Of a stretch of 64,000 bases of DNA, positions 57,141 to 64,000 are shown piece by piece. The DNA is from Gnetum montanum (Eukaryota > Streptophyta > Gnetopsida > Gnetales > Gnetaceae). A program made the position numbers and the translations under genes. The notes under the pieces are model-generated. The model searched no databases, had not been told where the DNA came from, and saw only the letters and a list, made by a program, of their open reading frames with translations. The stretch is from the NCBI GenBank assembly GCA_015680685.1, contig MNCI01007801.1:31503-95502 (forward strand), in the 5' to 3' direction. Every line of letters starts with the position of its first letter. Position 1 is the first letter of the stretch.

Positions 57141-59811
57141 ATGTCTTCTTCTTCACACAAAAGCACTTCACCACCTAGGACTAACACAAGAAGCAATTGG
57201 CAACATGATACACATGACATTGATCCACCAATCCCTCAATAGTTTTGTGTGGTATATATTCATTCCAATGAATATGTACCCAACTTCACATTTATTCTCC
57301 ACCAAGATGAATAGCTGCGTTGACGTGACTTGGAAGGTAATATAGTGTTACCTCCCGATCATTTAGTCCCAAGTATGCTTCTTTGTGCTTTCACAAAAAT
57401 AAGCATGCAACACATACATGTAGAATACATTGCGCAGGACTATGATTTAAGAGACTATCATCCCACAGAGGTGCAATGTCAAAGGGATTTGCAATAGGAG
57501 AGACACCATAAGTCTTTGAAGGGAAAATGGTCCAAGGATGCACCCCACATTTTAAGTGAAATCGAGGGTGATGAACCTGCCTCAGGTAGTCACCCACATA
57601 ATGATGTTCCTGCCCTTGAATTTGGCCAAGGGGTTGTGTATCAGAACCTTTATTCTACTATTCATAATCTAGGTGCTGATACCAATGGACACAAAGTGTC
57701 TGAAAAAGGAGCAAGGACACATGACAAAGGTGGGCATTTTGATCACAATCGCGATTGAGGTAGAGACCACCGAAGAGAAGGTAGTAGACACTGTTATGAT
57801 GGCGGTTCTCCTTCTTCTTCACCTTCATCTTCTCCTTCACCCTCTCCTTCAGTGTCCAGATGTAGCCATAGAGAAACAGATAGTGAGGATAAGGGAAAGC
57901 AAAGTGAAAGTCATAGATGAAACCACCAAGAAAGAGGACAAGGGCACTCTAGGAAAGTGTGACATAGAAGAAGGGAGAGTAGGGAATAGCGTAGGAACCA
58001 TAGACGCCATGAACGAGACGATCATGATGAACCCCTACTCACCACATGAAGCATGCTAGACATAACTAAGGTTGTGATAGTTCCAACAAGGCACCAAAAA
58101 GATAGTAGTATCAAGAAGTTAGACATGAATAACATCCCATGATTTGAAGGGGGACATAACGCTAATCCTCAAAATTACTTACAAGCATTTCATGATGCAT
58201 GTGCCTTGCAAAACATAGAAAATGAGTGGCAAAAGCTTAAGTTGTTTCTATGGATACTAATAAAAGAAGCTAAAAGCTGGTACCGGTCCTTAGAACCAGA
58301 ATCCATTTATAGGTGGAGTACTATGTTAGAATTGTTCAATGATAACTACCAAACGTACTCCTGGGTGTCTAACTTGTGAAAGCAAATCCAAGAATGGAAA
58401 TAAGGAAGTCATGAACCCTTGGATGTTGCCATGGGTCATTATTATGCACTATTACATCGTTGTCCTGGCCATGGTTATTCGCAGCGGGATTAGCTACGCC
58501 ATCTCGTAGATGGACTTAGGCATGAAACGAGAAGAACCCTTGGGACTTATGCCCAAGGAAGGTTATCTGAGATTAGGTTCCATCAAATTTATAGACTACT
58601 AGAGCAAGTTGCTAAGGAAGAAGGTGAGCTACGAGGGAGAGAGAGTGCAGAAGAATATAACCGAGATCCTTCTCTTCAAAATAAGGGAGTAAGATTTTGT
58701 GAGGATGAGAAAGAGTCACCACTCGAAGAGATGATGAATAGGAAAACCTTGCCTATCCAAAAGTTAGCATTAGAAGTATTGAAAAAGGTAGACCAAATGT
58801 GGGACTCCCTGGATAGTAGGTTTCAAACTATTCTCCAAGTAGTAGAGGAGTCTAGAGAGTGAGGTAGTGATCGTGACAAAAGAAAAAAGAGAGAAGCAGA
58901 AAATGCATGTAATAAGGGTAAGGGTAAAGTTGCTATTATTGAAGAGGTTGTGGACTCAGATACAGATGATGATAGTGGATGTGAGATATGTCAATACGAC
59001 CATCCTAAGGGATGTTGCCCTATGATCTCACATCTGTAGGAGTCTAGGGTGTATGCACTTAATCCACATTTAAACAAATGACAAACATCCTGACGATTAC
59101 CTTATCCCCAAGGTAACCCAAGGCAGTTCCACCAACCTCTAACATATTATCCAAGTGGAACTCCACCACAACCAATTGAGCAACATCAACAGTGGCAACA
59201 CCCACAATCATGGGAAATGCCACCACCAAGGCAATAATATCCTTACTGGCAACCTGACCCATATGGATATTATGTGTAGCATCTAATATCTTCACATGAA
59301 TCTGTTGGTCATGTTACTCGCCAACATCACTACCAAGCCTGTGAGTACTATAGGACTTCCTCTCCTAGGGGCGATATTCCACAAGTATACCATCCTTCAA
59401 ATTCGGCTGCATCTCTCCCACTAATAGCTCCATTATCACCTGCTCTAGCAATGCAAGGTGAACTCCCTGCTCAGCCACAACAACGCAATTCCACAAGGGT
59501 TGTTAATTCTCAACCTACTATTGGTTCTGACAATCGTATGAAGAAAAGATCTTTTTTTAGAACCAACAGTCCAACCAAGCCTTTGCAACCCCAAGCGGCT
59601 GAGTCCTTGGACCTCTCAGTATCAAATAAAGCTTCAGAGCCCCTTTCAAACCTAACATCGCATTCAACACATATGGTCATGTTAACAAATGCCATTATTG
59701 ATTAGATCAAAGCTGGCCACCTTTCCAAGAAATTCTCTAATTCTGGGAGTCCCCTAATATATTTACAAATCATTAGGAATGAGCCATGCAAAGCTCTTTT
59801 GGATTCAAGTT
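57141..59811 (+). pseudogene. Gag and start of protease of element E
   Basis: The ATG at 57141 opens 'MSSSSHKSTSPPRTN'. The gag follows D and F throughout, including the Ser/Pro linker (about 57800), the gag core (about 58150-58380), 'CEICQYDHPKGCC' (about 58981) and the Pro/Gln tail ('MQGELPAQPQQRNSTRVVNS', 59451). Many stops are present. Protease begins near 59690 and is cut at 'KALLDSS' by element F. Confidence 0.85.
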
Positions 59812-60887
59812 TAATGAGACGCGACATGCATAGCGCCGCGATATCACATCTTTCCCTGCGATATCGCGTACGCAATATCGCATCTTTCCCTGCGATATCG
59901 TGTACGCAATATCGCGGTCCACCGCCATATCTATAAATAAGAGGCGGCACTCCCCTTATTTTCCAATCCTGGCTAGAAGTAGCGAAGCTCTGGCAGATTG
60001 ATCACTCCAGAGTTAGAATTTTTCCCATGTGCCCGTAGTAGGAGTCCTAGAGTGAACGGCTCTTTATTTGAGCAGCTTGTAACCTGAACCCAAGTTGTGT
60101 ACGGCAATAAAGATGAACTTGATTGGATAAACCTTGCAGCATGTGGTTTTGTTTATTGTTATTTATTTACTGCTTTCCTAGTGCGCACAAGTACGACTTG
60201 ATTACGAGCATCTACGGATGTGTACGGCTAATCAAGGAATCTGCTGCTTGTCGCAACGCGTGAGTACGACTTAACTACGAGCATTGGCTGCTTGGTAACC
60301 CAGTAGCGTATTCCAGGATTCTGCGCTTGGTAACTCCCGGGTCTAATGTGTACGGCTAGTTGAGGAATCGGCTGCTCATTGCTAGGCTAGATCGTGTGAT
60401 AAGTACGACTTAGTTACGAGCACCCACGGGTGTGTACGGCTGGCTAAGGAATCGGCTGCTTATCACACGTAGGCTAAATAGGTGCCTCAGTACGACCACT
60501 TCGAGCACTTGCGTTACGTGTGGCGATCCCAGTAACGATTAGCGTTTGGTAAGCTGCAGTTGCATAGTTCAGGGTGTGTCCGGTAAGTGGGAACGGATGC
60601 TGACGCTAGTTAATTTAGACTTAGATCTTAGTTAGAGTTAGTTTAGTTTTCTCAACCCTTTCTCCTGGTAGCATAGAAGATAAGCCGAAAATACCAAAAA
60701 AATCACATACCTCAGACTTGCTTAACCATACACCGTGACACATACAAGCAAGCCTGGGAAGACAACGAACGATTAACCCCAAGTGTTTCTTGTGGCGTTA
60801 AGGCATTTAGTCTGCGGAGTTCGACCGGATCGCGCGTGTACGCTCGTATTCGTATGGTGGAGTGTAGGGGTACCTCGCCACTCATCA
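59812..60887 (+). repeat. 5' LTR of element F, extended
   Basis: 1076 bp, about 200-300 longer than the others. It starts TAATGAGA and ends ACTCATCA. GATATC palindromes lie at 59841-59915. TATA box at 59932-59939, AATAAA at 60106-60111. The region 60189-60480 holds repeated 'gtacgactt...tacgagca' units, followed by the 'gtgcctcagtacgacca' module typical of B, D and E. Confidence 0.88.
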
Positions 60888-60888
60888 T

Positions 60889-60906
60889 TGGCGCCGTTGC
60901 CGGGGA
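60889..60906 (+). promoter_or_regulatory. Primer-binding site of element F, perfect tRNA-Asp match
   Basis: 'tggcgccgttgccgggga' is the exact reverse complement of the 3' end of plant tRNA-Asp including CCA. Confidence 0.95.
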
Positions 60907-61032
60907 CTAAGTGTTTTTTCGCCAATTTAACATAAGGGATATCACTCACATCGTTGTGAGCTTAAAACGAACCTTAGGGTTAATCAGTTAATAAAGAACA
61001 ATAAATAACGGTGAAGTTGCACACCAATAAAA

Positions 61033-63033
61033 ATGGCTTCTTCTCACGAAATCAACTCACCTAAGGACAATACAGGAGAAAGTCAGCATCATACACATAA
61101 CCGCAATCAACCATGTCCTCAACAGGCTAAGGTCACATATACTCATCCCGATGAGTATGTGCCAGATTTTACCTTTGTTTTCCATCAAGATGAGCAACTG
61201 CGGTGGAGAGACATGCAAGGTAACATTGTGTTACCCCCAGATCGCTCTGCTTCCAACATGCTTTTCCGTGCCTTGGTACGGTATGGCATGCAAGAGCTGA
61301 TTACTGAATACGTTGCGGATGATTACACTCTGAGGGATTATCGTCCCACAAAAGCCCAACGTATTCGGGATGCAAGGCAGGAGAGCCAACATTCACTACT
61401 GAAGGGCAAGGTTTCCCACGTCATTAGTGAAATAGGAGACGAGGAACCCCTCACAACGGGTTTCTTAGAAAATGATGTTCCTCCTCCTCACTCTGGTGAA
61501 GAGGTTAGGCATCAGGGCCTTAGATCAACGATACATATTCCAGGCTCTGATCCCCGTGAGCACAAGCTGTTCACGGCAGGAACAATCACTCACACTAATG
61601 ACAGACATGCAGATCGTCACGACGATCGGGGCCGAAGCAGCCGAAGAGAAGGCAAGAAACATCACCATGGTGATGGATCCCCTTCTTCTTCCCCTTCATC
61701 ACATCATTCACCCTCTCCTTCCACATCTGGGCGCAGCCACCATGAGCATAACGCGGAAAGTAAAGGTAGAAGAGATGAAATGCCTCGACAAGAAGGTCGA
61801 GAGGAGTTAGGACAAGGACAAGGACGTAGGGAGAATAGGGAACCACAACGTAGACATCACAGACGTCATGAAAGAGATGATCATGACGAACCCCTATTCG
61901 CAACCCGAAGTATGCTTGACATTAGAGAGGCAGTTAGGATTCCCACAAGGCATTTGAAAGACAGTAGGATCAAGCGTTTGGATATAAATAATATCCCACG
62001 TTTTGAAGGGGGATACAACGCTGATCCTCAACATCATTTACAGGCATTCCACGACGCCTGTGCCTTGCAGAACATAGACAATGAGTGGCAGAAACTCAAG
62101 TTGTTCCCAAGGACACTCACTAAAGAAGCGGAAAGCTGGTACCGGTCCTTAGAACCGGAAACCATCAGGAGGTGGAGTACGATGCTCGAATTGTTCAACA
62201 ACAAATATCAAACGTACTCCAGAGTGTCTAACTTGCGTAAGCAGATCCAAGGCTGGAAACAAGGAGCTCATGAATCCTTGGATGCTGCCATGGCCCGTTA
62301 CTACACATTGCTACATCGTTGCCCGGGCCATGGGTACGCTAAGCGGGATCAACTTCGCCACCTCGTGGATGGGCTACGAAATGAAACGAGAAGAACTCTT
62401 GGGACTTACGCCCAAGGGAGACTCTCCCAACTAAGAGCCCATGAAGTTGAAGTATTGTTGGAACAAGTAGCGCAAGAAGAGGGTGAGCTACGGAAAAGAG
62501 AAAGTGCGGAGGAATACAACCGTGATCCCTCCCTTCGTAAGAAGGGAGTGAAATTCTGTGATGAGGAGGATGAGTCACCACTCGAAGAGTTGGTGAACAG
62601 GAAAACTGTGCCGATCCAAAAGTTAACAACGGAGGTATCGGCTAAGGTAGACCAAATGTGGGATTCCTTAGACTCACGAATAGAAACAGTCCTGAAAATA
62701 GTAGAAGAGTCTAAGGATGAGCAAAGTAGTGATAAAAGCAGGAACATGCGGAGAAACTTTAACCCTGCACATAACAAGGGTAAGGGAAAAATCTCTAACT
62801 CCGATGAGGCTGAAAATTCTGATTCAGACAATGATGGTGGATGTGAGGTCTGCTACTATGACCATCCTAAGGGATGTTGTCCAATTATCTCACATCTGCA
62901 GGAGTCTGGGGTGTATGCATTAAATCCAAGACTTAATCAACGGCAAACACCCCGAAGGTTACCTTATCCACAAGGTAACCCAAGGCAGTTCCACCAACCC
63001 TTGACGTATTATCCAAGTGGAACGTCTCCATAG
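61033..63033 (+). CDS. Gag of element F, 666 codons
   Basis: Capsid/nucleocapsid precursor of the retrotransposon. Its N-terminal part has 'EYVPDFTFVFHQDEQLRWRD' (about residues 45-64), conserved in D and E. A Ser/Pro stretch near 215-235 and an Arg/His-rich basic stretch to about 290 follow. The retrotransposon gag core (about 325-480) includes 'FPRTLTKEAESWYRSLEPE' and 'LRHLVDGLRNETRRTLGTY'. Residues 604-616 form an unusual C-x2-C-x3-H-x4-C motif. The start is the first ATG after the primer-binding site and matches D and E. The frame closes with TAG at 63031-63033, where D and E have Gln. The same frame then stays open into protease, so gag-protease may be one polyprotein with a nonsense mutation or a readthrough stop. 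Confidence 0.9.
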   Translation: MASSHEINSPKDNTGESQHHTHNRNQPCPQQAKVTYTHPDEYVPDFTFVFHQDEQLRWRDMQGNIVLPPDRSASNMLFRALVRYGMQELITEYVADDYTLRDYRPTKAQRIRDARQESQHSLLKGKVSHVISEIGDEEPLTTGFLENDVPPPHSGEEVRHQGLRSTIHIPGSDPREHKLFTAGTITHTNDRHADRHDDRGRSSRREGKKHHHGDGSPSSSPSSHHSPSPSTSGRSHHEHNAESKGRRDEMPRQEGREELGQGQGRRENREPQRRHHRRHERDDHDEPLFATRSMLDIREAVRIPTRHLKDSRIKRLDINNIPRFEGGYNADPQHHLQAFHDACALQNIDNEWQKLKLFPRTLTKEAESWYRSLEPETIRRWSTMLELFNNKYQTYSRVSNLRKQIQGWKQGAHESLDAAMARYYTLLHRCPGHGYAKRDQLRHLVDGLRNETRRTLGTYAQGRLSQLRAHEVEVLLEQVAQEEGELRKRESAEEYNRDPSLRKKGVKFCDEEDESPLEELVNRKTVPIQKLTTEVSAKVDQMWDSLDSRIETVLKIVEESKDEQSSDKSRNMRRNFNPAHNKGKGKISNSDEAENSDSDNDGGCEVCYYDHPKGCCPIISHLQESGVYALNPRLNQRQTPRRLPYPQGNPRQFHQPLTYYPSGTSP

Positions 63034-64000
63034 CCTATTGGACAACATCAGCAGTGGCAATACCCACAATCGTGGGGGATGCCACTGCCAATACATCAAT
63101 ACCCTTACCGGCAGCCTGATCCTTACGGTTATTATGTGCAACAGCCAGTTTCTCCACGTGACTCTATGGGTCACGCTACCCCCAACCATCACTACCAAGC
63201 TCGGGAGTACTTCAGAAGGACTCCTTCTCCTCCAAGAGACATCTCACATTCCGTCCATCCTCTAACTCCACCCGCACCTCTACCTCAAGTAGTTCCCATA
63301 ACACCTCCTACTCCAACAATGCAAGGGGAACTTCCTCCTCAACCGCAGCAACGTCACACTGCGAGAGCTGTAAATATCCAACCGGGTACTAGTTCTGGCG
63401 ACAACTGTACAAAGAAGAGACCTTTTTTCAGAACTAAAAGCTCGGACAAACTCTCGCAACAACAGGCGATTGAGGCCATGTACATGCCTCCATCATCTAA
63501 CACCTCGGAGCACCCTTCAATCCAAAGGAGTGTAATGCATACGGTTATGCTAACACATATCGTAACTGACTGGATCAAGGTAGGCCACCTTCCTAGGAAA
63601 CTAACTGACCCTGGGAGTCCCTTTATTTATTTGCAGATTGCTGGAAATGCACCACATCAAGCTCTTCTCAACTCAGGTTCTGGAGTCAACTTAATTTCGC
63701 AAAAAATGTATCACGCCTGGAACCTGCCACAACTTAAGAAGAGCAATATCCAACTAGAGTTGGCGAACTGGTCCATCACCATTCCCTTAGGATTGGTGGA
63801 GGATGTTATTACCACTGTGTGTGTTTGGTCCTACCCAACGGATTTTCTAGTGATCAATGTTAACAACAATGAAGGGGACTTCCCAATTATAATGGGAAGG
63901 GCATGGCTAAGCACAGTAGACGCATGCCTTAGGATCCACGATCTTTCCTTGGAAATCTCTAAGATAAACATATGTGGAAAGATCGAGAAGAGGATAGTTC
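63034..64000 (+). CDS. Gag tail and aspartic protease of element F (partial)
   Basis: In the same frame as gag after the TAG, open for 322 codons to the window end. A Pro/Gln-rich tail ('QQPVSPRDSMGHATPNHHYQ') is followed by 'LTHIVTDWIKVGHLPRKL' and the protease. The active-site motif reads 'ALLNSGSGVNLIS', with Asn instead of the catalytic Asp kept in D. The second motif is 'IIMGRAWLST'. As it stands the enzyme should be inactive. Confidence 0.8.

Larger units (their letters stand above)
49265..59811 (+). mobile_element. Element E: LTR element broken by insertions D and F
   Basis: E is inserted in relic K. Its 5' LTR is in two parts (49265-49733 and 56674-57008) because element D landed in it. 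Primer-binding site, gag and the first part of protease follow, up to 59811, where element F is inserted. The rest lies outside the window. CCCTT (49260-49264) is the expected left target duplication. Confidence 0.85.
59812..64000 (+). mobile_element. Element F: youngest LTR element, incomplete in window
   Basis: 5' LTR, perfect tRNA-Asp primer-binding site, open gag and protease. It runs off the window, so its target duplication, pol, ORF2 and 3' LTR are unseen. Gag is intact for 666 codons, unlike D and E. Confidence 0.9.

Overview
This is nuclear DNA from a large-genome, AT-rich vascular plant, probably a seed plant and possibly a gymnosperm; the species cannot be read from the sequence. 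It holds one intact host gene and otherwise layered, mostly decayed retrotransposons. The long terminal repeat (LTR) elements carry primer-binding sites that match the 3' end of plant tRNA-Asp, as in Athila-type Ty3/gypsy elements. Most 'open frames' here are pieces of these elements, and their stops look largely like C-to-T decay.

Layout. 1-2360: L1-type LINE relic (+). 2480-5753: ancient relic of the same LTR family (ORF2-like region plus LTR, with a SINE inside). 5754-11936: mostly featureless, with a Ty1/copia relic (-), SINEs and a three-copy local repeat. 11937-14704 (-): complete ten-exon gene for translation initiation factor eIF3 subunit m. The gene structure and a 410-residue product were worked out by hand from splice sites. 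15490-17915: SINEs and an RTE-type LINE. 18031-27044: element G, a complete non-autonomous LTR element (TSD GACCC). 27050-33200: L1-type LINE (-), split by solo LTR H (28020-28950, TSD CATGT). 34919-43639: element A, complete and G-like (TSD AAGAG). Elements A and B (44417-46619, TSD ATAGT) both sit in an older gypsy gag relic, L. 48114-49264 (-): integrase and pol C-terminus of relic K, the only integrase recognised from this family. Element E (from 49265) sits in K; element D (49734-56668, TSD CATTG) sits in E's 5' LTR; element F (from 59812, running off the window) sits in E's protease region.

The most interesting system is this retrotransposon family. A and G keep gag but lack protease, reverse transcriptase and integrase. 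In the env position, after a 1.7-1.9 kb spacer, they carry a second long ORF (ORF2, about 900 codons). It has an N-terminal region resembling the 'putative plant transposon protein' domain and a long coiled-coil tail. The ORF2 start lies directly after a splice-acceptor-like AG. About 360-490 bp upstream is an LTR-like promoter segment (GATATC motifs plus a TATA box). In the sister lineage (B, D) the same position, behind the same kind of acceptor, holds an unrelated 59-codon ORF. Short blocks in the spacer are conserved between both lineages, which suggests cis-acting RNA or DNA signals. F is the youngest member, with an open 666-codon gag and a perfect primer-binding site, but it has a UAG before protease and an Asn in place of the catalytic Asp.
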